From Hydractinia symbiolongicarpus (Eukaryota > Cnidaria > Hydrozoa > Anthoathecata > Hydractiniidae), in assembly GCF_029227915.1 (NCBI RefSeq), contig NC_079881.1, positions 8,246,001-8,310,000 of the forward strand: a DNA stretch of 64,000 nt, written 5' to 3'. The translations under genes were made by a program, and so were the position numbers. Under the pieces are notes generated by a model that searched no databases, was not told the origin of the DNA, and was given only the letters and a program-made list of their open reading frames with translations. Of this stretch, positions 1-13,100 are shown in pieces (positions within the stretch are counted from its first letter, which is position 1; each line of letters begins with the position of its first letter).

Positions 1-484
1 AGTTTTTTGACGGCTTCTGAAGTAATAGAGCTGGCATTACGTGCACTGCTTTTAACGCAATACATCTGATTGGGCTATTTTCCACCCAGCTATTCAATAG
101 TCTAGTTACTTCTCAAAGAAAGTTTTTTCCAGTAGCACCATTTGGAAGCATGAACAAATTTCGCCTCCAAAATACAATTTTCTCATAACAAGAATTAATT
201 TGATCAATCGCATCTGTACCTCTAACGTTACCCCAATAAAACCGTTCTGGTTGCGTTTGTTGTAGAATGCGTTCATTCATATCATTTCGAGGGTCTGTAG
301 ATTGTTCTTCTGCTGGAAGTCCAATTTTAACTTTGCATTGTCGCAAATGCTGGAGCACTCCTCTGTGGGTTCTGAAACGTTTGTGGCACTGGTGACACGG
401 AAATCGCAATTCGTCAATACCATTTGTATTTGCATTCCCATTTGTGTTGCTAACTTCATTAACTTCATTATCCTTTCTGTTCAT
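1..484 (-). mobile_element. 5' part of a retroelement ORF with a C2H2 zinc finger, frameshifted, runs off the left edge
   Basis: The reading frame starts at 484 and runs leftwards. It begins with a low-complexity Asn/Thr/Gly head, then a C2H2 finger (CHQC...HRGVLQHLRQC style, about residues 30-50). A block follows containing FYWGNVRGTDAIDQINSCYE and WRRNLFMLPNGATGKNF, which I recognise from reverse-transcriptase retroelement ORFs of cnidarians and sponges. The frame stops at 113, but the same protein continues in another frame down to base 1 (EVTRLLNSWVENSPIRCIAL, then MPALLLQKPSK), so a small indel near 113-120 broke it. The RT domain would lie left of the window. Family placement is from remembered similarity; the frameshift and the finger are seen directly. 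Confidence 0.75.
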
Positions 485-1036
485 CTTCTTCTTTTAACGT
501 ATCGTAAACTTCTCGTGCATTAATCAATATGTTTCAGCAATTCTATGCGTAGAGACAATGCAGAAATATATTTTTTTGCGGTTTGTTTACGTTTACATCC
601 GCCATCTTGAACAGTAAAGCGAGATAATGTAAAACATCTCGCTTGTTCGGTCACACGCTTAAAACTTTCGGCACCTTTTTAACAGACATTGAGACACGGA
701 TCGGTCCAATTTAATATGGTAGAGGACAGAAATAGCAGAAAACAAAATTTGATTAGAATGAACAATGAATTAACTTGTTGGTTTCTTTGTCCCCAATTTT
801 AGATCCGGGTTGACCTCGTCATTTTTTTTAAGGAACTTGCAACGGGAATTGATGGTATTGTGGAACGTATCCAAAATGGTAGTTTTAATGTCAAAAACAG
901 GCGAATAATTTACTTTTTTTGAGACAAAAAAACAACATCTTTTTTGCTTTTTTTACAGATAAAAAAACTGAACCTCTATTGAATGTTTTTAATTATATAT
1001 ATATAGCTAGCTAAGTTTGAGTTAGTGCTTATTTTA
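485..1036. other. spacer, nothing recognised
   Basis: AT-rich sequence upstream of the retroelement ORF. It may hold that element's 5' end. No ORF of interest, terminal repeat or RNA gene was found. A short (TA)n tract lies near 996-1005. Confidence 0.5.
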
Positions 1037-1039
1037 CAT

Positions 1040-1333
1040 GGCTATTATTTCCAGGAGGGGCCATGGCTTAGATGGAGAGTCCCAGATAGAGTATTTAATG
1101 CTCATTTTGAGCTACGCAGACCCAATTAGGGCCTGTGCTCTACTAGACAACTCCCAGCAACATCCAACGGCCTCACACAGTGTGCCATCTCCCCAATTTC
1201 CCTTACATGGCTTGGGTTAACCCAGGGCTATGGTAACCTTCACTCGCTCATGTTGAATTGCTGTCAAGAGGAGGAATCGAACCCTGGTCTCCCGCACAGA
1301 GTACGAGAGCTATAACCACCAATCTACGGTGCC
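1040..1333 (-). mobile_element. tRNA-derived SINE, copy 1
   Basis: Read on the minus strand from 1333, the element starts with a tRNA-like head. It has an A-box-like stretch (TAGATTGGTGG) and a perfect pol III B box (GGTTCGATTCC, minus strand of about 1273-1283). A non-tRNA body follows, ending CCTCCTGGAAATAATAG near 1040. A second copy in the opposite orientation at 42338-42652 aligns through head and body (for example CATAGCCCTGGGTTAACCCA and GCCGTTGGATGT in both). Two copies sharing both parts define a SINE rather than a decayed tRNA gene. The 60-residue plus-strand ORF here is spurious. Confidence 0.85.
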
Positions 1334-1942
1334 AGTGACCATTTTTTTTTGTCCTCACCATTTGTCTTTATCTTGGAAAGTCCATTTTGTGCTCTGTTTA
1401 GATGGAAAAACAGCAAGTTTAGCTCTAAGCTTTATGTAATATTTAGCAGTCATGATGGAATACAATGCCATTTAAACCAGAATCTTCCGATTGCTGTAGC
1501 TAGCTAAAAAATCACAATTAACGTTAGAAATTAAAAAAGGGGTTTTTTGTTGATGCTTCACAGTTTGATTTCGTTTTGCAGCTCCACCCAACCCCTTAGA
1601 ACGACTTTATAGATGAATTTCAGCGTAACATCATTTGTTCACTTTTCAGCAGTAAGTTTCTTGGCTCTGGCATGCATGCTAGGATTTGGTGAAGAAAGGT
1701 CTTTTACTGTGATTTTTTTCTAACAAGAACATTGTGGGGGCTCTAAACTATTATTGAGTGTGATCGATGCCTTCTGATTTATTTAAATTCATTAAAAGTC
1801 CTAAGAATGCTTTTGTGTAAAGAAATGGACTGATAATTACTTTGCTTTGCCTAGCATCCCCATTTTTTTTCCTGCCACGCAAATGCCAAAGCAGAAAGAG
1901 CCTACCATTTAAAATGTAAACAAAGGATTCATCTATTTATAA

Positions 1943-2293
1943 CTAGGCCTGGAAATTTGGCGGAATGATCGTTTCGTTTCCGCAACGTTTTCCCGAATAA
2001 ATAAAGACGGTAACCATAAATCATTTGCCATGGACAATATTTCAAATTATAATGTTACATTAAATTACTTATATTAATACTATTTTAATACTATGGAGTA
2101 GGTCTTGTCACTAATTAGGGCGATTATGAAATGGTTTTCGACTCATTTATTGGTTTAAAGCTAATCGTTACCGCCGTTAACGTATCGTTTTTGCAAGGTC
2201 TACTTCGCAGAAACGAAAAAACGTTTTGATCGTTTCCATCAAATTATGGTAACAATGAATTTCTCCCTAAACTCCAGAAATTTTCAGGCCTGG
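1943..2293. mobile_element. possible TIR MITE, about 350 bp
   Basis: The ends are imperfect inverted repeats: TAGGCCTGGAAATTT at the left against the complement of AAATTTTCAGGCCTG at the right. The interior is non-coding. No target-site duplication is convincing, so the exact ends and superfamily (hAT-like is a guess) are uncertain. Confidence 0.45.
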
Positions 2294-2837
2294 ATGCCAA
2301 AGGAAATTTGCACTTTCGCCTTCTTCACCAAGTAATTTATTTGATGCGTTATTTGATTTAAAACGCACAAAACAGATTTCACACACAAAAAAGAAGCCAA
2401 AAACAATGAAAAAAGAATTTTTTTTAGCATAGTTAATTGCCTCCTACTTTACCCTTCAACTACGTCTTTTGCGCTTCAACTATGTACATTGTTAAAAACA
2501 GTTTATAATCACTTGTGGTTAAGTTAAATCATGGCAGTAAACGCTAAAATTTATTTAATTAAAGTTTGTGTTTCTGTGGAATCAAACTTTAATACTTTAA
2601 TACTTTTTTTCTTCTTTATACTTTTAAATTTAAGTGCTTTAAAAAACGTAATTTTCGAGTATGGTTCAGAGTTTATGTGTTCGCCACCACTCGGTTGCGT
2701 GATCATCACATATGTTAGGAAAGTATGATTGCTAGGATTTAGAAAGTCTTAAGATCGTCGTATAGCTGTCTTTTGGCGAAAAATAAACTAAAATTTTTTA
2801 AAATTAAATTTTTTTTTGACAATAATGGAATATTATA

Positions 2838-2880
2838 CTAGTCGATAAAGCCTGTGGAGAAATCCACTTAGGCAAAAAAA
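2838..2880 (-). mobile_element. decayed 3' end of a mini-Helitron
   Basis: ACTAGTCG, then a degraded hairpin (CCTGTGGAGAAATCCACTTAGG). This matches the CTAG-plus-hairpin terminus of the better preserved copies at 62094-62440 and 16580-16688. Only this end is recognisable. Confidence 0.45.
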
Positions 2881-3204
2881 TCAATAAAAAAAGTTTTTTT
2901 AGATGTTTTGCTGACGTCAGCAGTGCATTGCATATAAAAAAATTTGCAAAATTTGTTTATTCCTTGTCTATAATATGTAGAGGTTGAAACACTGGTAAAA
3001 ATAATGTACAGGATCATATGTTCTTGATGAACCCCTAAGGAGATATATGGGAATAAAAAGTTTGCTGACGTCAGTAAAGACCCACAAAAACACCAATTTT
3101 TTTTTTTTTTTTTTTTTTTGAGAATTTTAAATATCTAATGCCTTTATCATATAGATCTTGAAATGCTGATAAAGAAAATGTTTACGATCATGTATTTAAT
3201 TTTT
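2881..3204. repeat. AT-rich segment with two diverged repeats around TGACGTCA and a poly-T run
   Basis: GCTGACGTCAG occurs at about 2912 and 3063. The sequence after each (an ATATG..GAGGTTGAAACACTGGTAAA-like block, then ..GGATCATATG) recurs in diverged form near 3145-3200, suggesting an old tandem duplication. A T run of about 22 lies at 3098-3119. No gene. Confidence 0.35.
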
Positions 3205-4602
<1,398 letters not shown>

Positions 4603-4965
4603 GAATATTGTTTGTTCCACAAGTAGTCACAAAGTTTAATTAATGACTCGACTTACAACTTTTTCATACTTGGGTTGAAATCCCGACCTTGAACAGTGGA
4701 ATTACTATGGTACTTTTGAAGTTTGATTTATTTTAAAAACTTTTTTTTGGAATAAAGCATTTTATATGACTTTTATTCATCAAAATGAAATGATTTGTAG
4801 GGTTCTATAATAATGTGAGAAAAATGTATGGACATTAACGGTGTAAAGTTAACTTGTATTTTATAATATGTTTTATGATGTTATGCTGTGTAACAATGTG
4901 ATTTGTTTTAAAATTTCTTTAATATTTATAGTGTATGGTACATATAATACACAAATCTATTCATC

Positions 4966-5472
4966 ATGTGGACTCCAGACTTAGAAGTAAACTTGTTCCA
5001 TGCTTTAAAAGGCCACAAGCCAACTGGGATTAATCGATTTTTTCATATGGCTTGCATTCATCACAAACTTGCCACAAGTTGTGAATTAAAAGACCTTACA
5101 CCAAATCACATCTGGGCTCATCTGAAGGATATGTACAATTTAGACACATTGAATGAATTAGATGAATTACCATTTCCTAATGGTGTTGTCGATTTTTCAT
5201 TGCCAGAAGAGATGACCAACCCTGAGTTTATGATGTCTGCTCCTTGCTCGCCTGCAACTTCTGTAGCATCGACCGATGACAGCACTGGAGTTCCTTCAAG
5301 GCCAAGCAATTTAAATTTAACGAATCTTAAAAATAGTAGTTTTCTATCTACACCAGAAAGTTTAGCTTCACCAAAACGAAAAAGAAATGCAAGACAAGCA
5401 CAACTCTTGTCCAATTCTCAGCCGTCTTCACCTGCTGGTACACCTAGTTCTTCTGCTAAAAGGCGTCGATAG
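4966..5472 (+). CDS. MRGBP: MRG/MORF4L-binding protein (MRGBP, Eaf7 family)
   Basis: 168 residues. MRGBP is a subunit of the NuA4/TIP60 histone acetyltransferase complex, where it binds MRG15/MRGX chromodomain proteins in the nucleus. The Eaf7 domain fills residues 1-75: WTPDLEVNLFHALKGHKPTG, then NRFFHMACIHHKL and IWAHLKDMYNLDTLNELDELPFPN line up with human MRGBP ([21 protein letters not shown].., NRHFHMICI, DHLSTMYD). The tail is Ser/Thr/Pro-rich and ends in basic clusters (PKRKRNARQ, AKRRR) that look like nuclear localisation signals. The start is the first ATG after an in-frame stop at 4945-4947, so the frame is closed. Human MRGBP is about 204 residues with a longer N-terminus and has introns, whereas here the whole CDS is one exon. 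EME1 follows on the same strand 1.7 kb downstream. Identification is firm. Confidence 0.95.
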   Translation: MWTPDLEVNLFHALKGHKPTGINRFFHMACIHHKLATSCELKDLTPNHIWAHLKDMYNLDTLNELDELPFPNGVVDFSLPEEMTNPEFMMSAPCSPATSVASTDDSTGVPSRPSNLNLTNLKNSSFLSTPESLASPKRKRNARQAQLLSNSQPSSPAGTPSSSAKRRR

Positions 5473-7099
5473 AAATATAATCCAGTACAGCTTTATTTGC
5501 GAACATTTGAGTTAGATGTTTATACTTATTTTGTCCTAGTTTGTATATGTCTGTATACTCAAAATTTATCTGTTATATATCTTTAAGGCCACCTGTTAGT
5601 TTTGGCTGTAGCTCTCAGTGTTTAGTATCTCATGTGCATTTTAAATAACAGAGTTAACAGAAGTCAACTTCCTAACGTTTGCAGATCAACACCAGTAATA
5701 ATCCAAGAAACGCTAACATCTTTATGTAATGCTTAAACACTTTGGATAAGCATGTAGTGATACCTATATTTATGTATATTTTAACAACGACCTTACTTTG
5801 AACTCTTTTCCTCTGAAACAAGTCTTCTGCTCCTGCTATTTATTTAAAAACAACATCAAGTCTACACTCACTGTAAGTATTTTAAACGCTTTTGAACACT
5901 GAGCTATTTAAGAGTTCAAAGGGTCAGGAAGCTTAAGATTATGTCAATTTAATTGTTTAAAATTTTCTAACAGTTATTTATTTACATATTGTGGTTTCGG
6001 GAATTCGATTTTTGCCTTTTTTTGTCACTATATATATATAATCTTTGTCTGCTTATTTTCTTTACTTCCTGAAAAGTAGAAAATGTGAAGAATTTACTAG
6101 GCAGATTTATTTTACAAGGCAGATATAGATTTTCATAATTTCTTTTTGTGCAAGTTTTTGTTTTACAAAAAACCCATTAGGTTTCTTCCTGGAATGTATT
6201 TTTACAAGTTTATGAAGAAATCACAACAACGAAACTTTCGAAGTGTCTTTTTGCAAGAATATTATTTGGATGGCATTTACGACACTTATTTTCCCGAAGA
6301 ATTTAGTAGGCAGATTTATTTTACAAGGCAGATAGAGATTTTCATATTTTCTCTTGCTTGTAACAGTTTTAAAGGGAGTAGTAAATCTTCTGGAGGCATC
6401 TGTTTGGCATAGAATACACAAATAAAAAGAAAATAGCATAAAGTATTGTCCAAGTTATAAAAAGCAGTTTTTTGATGAGCCATTTTTTAAGAAAAGATGG
6501 AAATATATAAGAAGTGCTGGTGTCTCATTTAAAGCTCTGTTAAATAAATTTTTGATTTTTTTAAAAATTTATATCTCACAAAGTTGTTTGAAAATTGGAA
6601 GTCGCTATGGTATCCATAAGTTTTCCTGAACATTTCAAATTTTATGCTCTTTGATTTATTTATAGCGGAATACAATATTATAACAGAGATTGCATATTGA
6701 TACTTGTTACTTGCCTTTTTAATTGAACCCATGTGTTTAAGAATTGAAAAATGCATTTTTAGATGTTCAGAAAGTTTCTGCCTTGATCATAGCAATCGGT
6801 TTAGTAATTACAAAAGAAATTAATGCTTAAACTATTTAAATGATTGAAGTCAACATGAAATTGAAGAAAACAGAAGTTTAATTAGGGTGAAATGGATTGT
6901 TTGACAGTTTTGCATTTTTAAATTAAATTTTCTGATGCTCTAAATTAATTGCATATTTTCACATGCCTTGGCAAGTTTTATCCTTTTATCTGGACCTACA
7001 TAAAAAAGGTTCAAAATTCTTTTTTATTTATTTTTTAATCTAATCTCTTTTAGAAATCAGTAAAACATATCCAATCTTTCTATATATTGTTTTTTTAAG
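5473..7099 (+). other. 3' UTR/spacer between MRGBP and EME1, with one dispersed duplication
   Basis: No gene seen. About 50 bp (TAGGCAGATTTATTTTACAA, then GGCAGATA..GATTTTCATA) occurs twice in direct orientation, at about 6087-6142 and 6297-6350. An AATAAA at about 6420 could serve MRGBP polyadenylation, though it is far from the stop. An acceptor-like TTTTTTTAAG ends at 7099 just before EME1, so an upstream non-coding or short coding exon of EME1 may lie in this stretch. Confidence 0.5.
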
Positions 7100-7155
7100 A
7101 TAGTAATGCACAACCCTCATCATTCTCATCAGCAACAAGCTATAAGTGTGATACT

Positions 7156-10100
7156 ATGGATGATTTAGCTACGTCAAGTCTACGCAAAAGAATTCAGAAT
7201 CGTTTAAATTCTGTTAAAGATGTTGTGCCTTCCTTGAAATCTATTCCATTTGATAAAGAGGAAAGTTCAAGCGACGAAAGTGATATTGACGATAATATCA
7301 CATTGGAAGAGTGTGCAAAATTTATAAACGGGCGGAAAAACCATAAAGAAAATTCTTTTACAAATTTGACGGAACAGAAGACTCTAAAACAAAAGAACAT
7401 TAACTTAAAGGATGTTATATCGCAGAAGTTAGAAGACAAGAAGGGGAAGGCTAACTTAGACCAAAATAATTCCACATGTGACAGCTTGACTAAACTTCGA
7501 AACAACGACAATGTTCAGCTTGTTCCAATCTTGGTACCAAATGTTGAATCAAACCATAGCGAACAGAATAACAATGATAACCCAATGCAAAAGAAGAAAA
7601 TGACAGACGAAGAAAAAAAGGTCAGCATATTTTTTTTATTTTCCTTACAAGTTCAATGGTTAGGTAAGATTTCTTTATATGCAATACTGTATTTTGTATA
7701 TCTCCAGCTGGCAAAACAACAGAAAGAAAAAGAGAAATTGGAGAAAAGAAAAGAGAGGGAAAGGTTACGTATGGAAAAAGCCATGGAGAAAGAAATGCAA
7801 AAAGCAATTAAAAAGGTTTGTTTCTGTCTTTTAACTAACTTTAGAACACTTCTTCCAAACTAACAAAAATAAAGGTTGAGAACAATACAGGCAAATCTGT
7901 TTAAAGTGGCTCAGGGAAGAAAAAAAAGTGACTGTCCTAGACAGGTTTCTCATAAAGAATCACTGTATAACAGCCACAGTCCAAATCTTCATCATTGACT
8001 GCCTTGAGCTGTGTATTTCCATTCCGCTACATCGAAATAATTCTCATACAATAATTAAAAACCATCATCAAGTAGATCAGTTGATTTTGTATGATAAGTG
8101 TGTATCAACATCAGAAATCCAACCTCAGTAGGACTGCAAACATTGAGAGTTGTTTGCAAAACATTGTATATTACACAAATATTTTGAGCTTTTGGAGTAC
8201 CAAACAACGGCCAAAAGCTTGGCCGTCATATGGTACTTGAAAAATTTGTTGTTGTTAACTGTATTGGCTGCTGTGTGAAATGTGATTCCAAACATTTATT
8301 AATTTTCAGATTTTATTTGGATGTTATTATCTTTACTCCAATATTTTGCAGGAACTATTTTTATACCCATTGTCTTTGTTTCAGGTTCATACTTTAAACA
8401 ATCGAAATGAAAGAAAAGATGAATGTATGGAGGTGAAATTTTTTTATTCTTATTATCTATCTATAAAGAAGCACACATTCAATACAAATTGAATAACTGT
8501 GCTAAATAAAGAAGAGGTTAGAGAGGGGAGAGGGGGGAGGAAAGGGAGGGAGCTGCATTCTATTTTTAGAAGTCTTTTCAGTTAATGACTTGCTAAATTA
8601 ATTTCATGGAGAAATTAAAATCAATTAGTTGACTTTTCCAGGACATAGGAACACTTTTGGCACACACTCAACATATCTCTGCATCACAAAGTAATTTTTC
8701 TTTAAAAATAAATCTCCTAAAAGATAGAGAAATTCTTTAAAAATGATCTATTTCATTTAATTCAAGAAATTTCCATAGAAATTTCTTCTTAATTTTCTAA
8801 ACTAAAAAAAAAATGTCTTCTTTTATAAGCTCTCCCAAGTAATTTTTTAAAAATTAGCACTTTGTGAAATTACTAGTATTTATGTCTATCAGGCCTAAAA
8901 ACAACTCGAACCTCAACTCAAATTTCATATTTTTATAATTAACAGTCATGACACAAAAAGTTTGTTCTAAATATAAACACCCCAGCAAGTATGTACAAAA
9001 AAATGTTTTGAGCATTAAATGTGAGATTCATGAGATTCAAATTATAATCCTTCATTTTAATCAACAAAAATGTTTTAATGTTTCATTACTCCACAGAGAA
9101 TCTTAGCTGTCATTGATCCATGTCTCATTCAAGAGAAAGGTGGTGCTAATATTTTGAAAGCATTACAAGACCTTAACGTGCGCTATGAGATGAAAGAGTT
9201 GCCTGTCACATCTTGTATTGGATGGATGAGAGAAAGTGTTGATTACAGCTTGAAAGGTCAGTCAGAGGTTAGTGTTGTTTGGACTTTTTTTAAGTCAATA
9301 ACTTACTACCTAGATTTAACTTGTAATTACTGATGTTTAAAATTCAAATGCAATATATTTTTTCAAATAAAAGTATTTATAGCCTGATTGTGTGAACTTG
9401 ATTGGTTATTTTTCTCAGATGTTTTCTTTTGAAAGCATTGGGAAAGTTTAAAAAAAAATTAATCTATTACTCGGAAAAGAAAAGATTCGAAAATTTCCGA
9501 GTCGCATATTTAGAAAATGTCTTCTCGCATGCGCAGAAAATTTTTCCGATTCTTTCCGAGGCAAAAAAACTGGAAATTTGCCTTAAAGGTGGATCTAAAC
9601 TTAGATACAAATTGGAACAAATCGAATATAAGTTCTGCTGTTGTGTGGAAATTTACCTTAAGAAAAAATTTGATGTCGCTATCATTTTCTGCAAAGTTAC
9701 TTTAGCTTCTAAATTATGTTTTCTTTTTGAGTTTCATTTTTTTGAGCCTGAGAATTTCTTTAAAACTAATATTAAAAAAAATCTAGTATTAGTATTTTTT
9801 AACAAATACAGCTCCTCGTGTTGTCTTTGTTCGTTCGTCAAAACAAACTTTCGATTTCTTGTTATTTATTATATTTTACAGATCGTGGCATATTGTACCG
9901 CCAAAAGAATACTGAAGGAAAAATTTTCTTTTTTTTGAAAAATAAAAATAAAAAAGGAGCAAATTTTTAATAAAAAGTAATTATTCATAAACAAGTTGTC
10001 TAGACGTCTGTGTGGTTCTAAAAGTGTGTATAATTTCTTGCTCATTGACCTTTTGAGTGATCCGTTTATTACACGCCATTCTTCGGTATGTGCGAAAATT

Positions 10101-13100
10101 GAGCTTATTGAATCGTTTCGAAGCTCTTTTAAAGTAATGATCCGCGTCTGTGGCCTTCTTTCTCATTTTAAAACTAGTTCTGGATTAAACTCAGTCATGT
10201 ATGGATAATGTCTCTAAGTTTTTACTATTCTTTACAGATTTCAAAATCATCTCGTTATGTGGAAGAAGAACATGTCATCTACAAAATGACTGCTGCTGAA
10301 GTCGCTGCAAGGATTAATGCTGAATTGAAAGTAAGTTAATGCCTCAATTGGAATGGTGAATATCCGACAGACAACTTTTCTCTGACTATGTTTTTTTTAA
10401 GCTCAAAATCTGCAGCATGTAGGTGCTAATGGGTTATAGGGTCTTTTGTTCCCAAAGTGTCGAAAAGCTTTACTCTTATACGGCTAAAGATTTTTTGAAC
10501 TTCATCAGATTTCTTAGACCCGTTCTTAAATAGCGTTCAAATAAAGTGATTGTCTCGCGCAAGTAGTGCATTTTTAGATTCACTTTAGTTATTTGTGACT
10601 ATCTGATTGATAAAATTTAGGAACTAAATGGCGAAGAAACTCTGAACGATCTATTGTTGACATTGAAACGTGAATACAAGAAGAAAAAAATAACATTAGT
10701 TGTGACAGGCATGAACGCGTATCACAGGTTGGTGCTTTGCTTAGCATTAGTTGTGATGTTAGTCTTCATATTAATAATACCCGTATTCTTTCTTTTTGCT
10801 CAAAATGGCTGCACACAGCTTGCTGCATGTAACTCAATATACTGACGGGTGAATCCATGGATTCAACTTCTGGTCTCTATATTAATAATACTCACTCTCT
10901 GTCCTCCCACACAGGCTATTTTCTTGTTAAGAATGCACATAATAATTTAGGCCAAAATAACAAAAGCGATACATTTTTAATGATTCCAGCAGATTTTTCA
11001 ACGGGCAAACGACTAGTCTGTTATAATTCTCGTTGTGCGTCTATGGGCTAAATATGGTAGCTGCAATCAGCGACGGCCGAATTCCCATTGATTTTTTCAC
11101 GGGTTTACGACTACAAATATATTGTGCGAACTCGCTGAGTTTTGTCTTCACAATGTTCACAGCTGCAAAGATCAGAAAATTGAGGGACAAAAAGTTATGA
11201 ATATTGGCCTATCTATTTAGGAAAACGTATTTCATAGGATCTTTTAGCAACTTGAGATCGTCGTGCGTTTCACCTTAAAAGAATTGTCCATTTTCTGTAA
11301 CCTTTTTAAGGTTTAACAATGAAGCGTTATGCTTTCATGCTTATTGGTTAAAATTTGGGTAAATTTGTCAACCTAGGAAGAAGAAGTTGACCTTATTATC
11401 TGAACCCTGGTGTTGTTTCAGAATCGCTGAAACAGAAATTCAATATTTTTTTCTTTCTGTTATTTCTTCGCCGAATATTTTAGGTTTGTGAAAACGAAAG
11501 AAAATCAGCGTTTTCGCGATCAAGCGTTGGGAGTGGAACCAAATGCGAAGAAGAGAAAGAAAACGAATGACGTGCCATTGTTAACAAAAGAAGATGTTGA
11601 AGATGCTTTTGTGGCTTTGCAATGTACTCAGAGTGTTTTTGTACGGTTTAGCGAAGACATGGAGCAGTTTAGTCTGTTCATCGCTTCTTTTACAAAGTCC
11701 ATCGCTGAAGCTCCCTTTAAGTAAGTTTTTTTGCTTGTTACGTTGTTTTTTATTTCTGCATCAGTTGCTAACGAAAGCTAAGGACAGAGTTTTTATATCA
11801 CTCTCCAAGTTGCTATATTTTAATTTTAAACATGTTAGCATCAAACACTAGAAAGCCTTTAAGCCTGGCTAAATCTTAGCGTCAGCTTGTTTATGAGAAA
11901 AAAAACATGAAATTATATAATTCGAAAGAAAGAGTCAACTCACATTAAATCTGGAACTTCATGAGTAAAACACATTTAGGTCACTCTCTCATGTAAAAGA
12001 GGGTGTGTACCGTAAATGTCATTTACGTTATAAAACCCTAGCCTAATAAAAAACGTTAGTATAGTGTACGTGCTGATTTTAAAAACAATAGGCGCCTATG
12101 GGGCAATGTTTAGTATAGTAAACCTATACATAAACTTCTTTAATAATGAATCGATTAAAACTTGAATCAACGACCTCTACCTAATGAGCTATGAACCCGA
12201 CATAGTCTTCCGAGCATTTGGTGTAGGCGAGGCAAAGGTGTCACCTGTGGAAAAATTAGAATTGGTGACCATATTTACGGTGGCAAAATGGTGGTCGGAG
12301 TATCAGACAGAAATCTTGAAGCTGTTCAGCATTTCTCAACAGTACTCTTAATTTTTAGCCGTCTGGATTTTCCAAGCGGGTAATACGGGTTTTTAGGCAT
12401 TCTGATTGGCGTAGCGCTCTTGACGACGAGCCAATATGGAGCGGTTTGCCCGCCGTCAAGAAAAATGGTAGCTTAAAATGTAATCAAAAACCAAATATAT
12501 TTTGTGAAATCAGCGTAAAACTCCTTTATTTTAAAAAAACAATGTAAAAGTCGAGTTTTACTGGTAAAAATACATCTCAAGCAATATTTTACGGTACAGC
12601 CGGGGGTGATCGGTTATTATAGAAATAGTGCTAAGCCACAATATTTTTCTTAACAAATCAAATTATTAATTTATTTTGTTTATTTTAATTGTTTATTTAA
12701 TTTTCGTTTATTAAATTTTCTTAGAAAATCTGACGAAACATCTCTCCGCTTTCATTTTTCAACCGCATCTGGCAAATCTTCAGTTAAGGTAGGAATAACG
12801 ATCTCAGTTAATTTTAGTGTAGCTATCCATCAGAATAGACTTCGAGATCTGAAGGCATTGAAACTTGTTTCTGTTAAATTCTTCTGGTACTAGTTTTGTA
12901 TAAAGTAAAGCGAGTTTTCAAAATAAACGTTTGTTAAACAAATATTCATTTTAAAAACTTGTCTTTCCGAAGATTTTTAACTTACCAGCAGGGATTGGTA
13001 TCTTTATCTTGAATACCCATCCTTCTGTAGGTTTAATAAGAATGAAGGTCTTTGGAATGTAACGAAAGATGGGCGTATAAATCTAATTCGAATGTGGCTT

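Noticed and set aside
1273-1283. Perfect tRNA B box as evidence of a tRNA gene
   Set aside because: No cloverleaf closes, and the same body recurs at 42338-42652, so it is a SINE.
2912-3075. TGACGTCA palindromes as CREB sites
   Set aside because: They belong to a diverged repeat with another copy near 61222; no promoter adjoins.
5118-5414. 98-residue minus-strand frame
   Set aside because: Shadow of the MRGBP coding exon.
9402-9938. 178-residue frame in EME1 intron 4
   Set aside because: Phe/Lys/Leu-rich with no family signature, AT-driven, and inside an intron whose splice sites are well supported.
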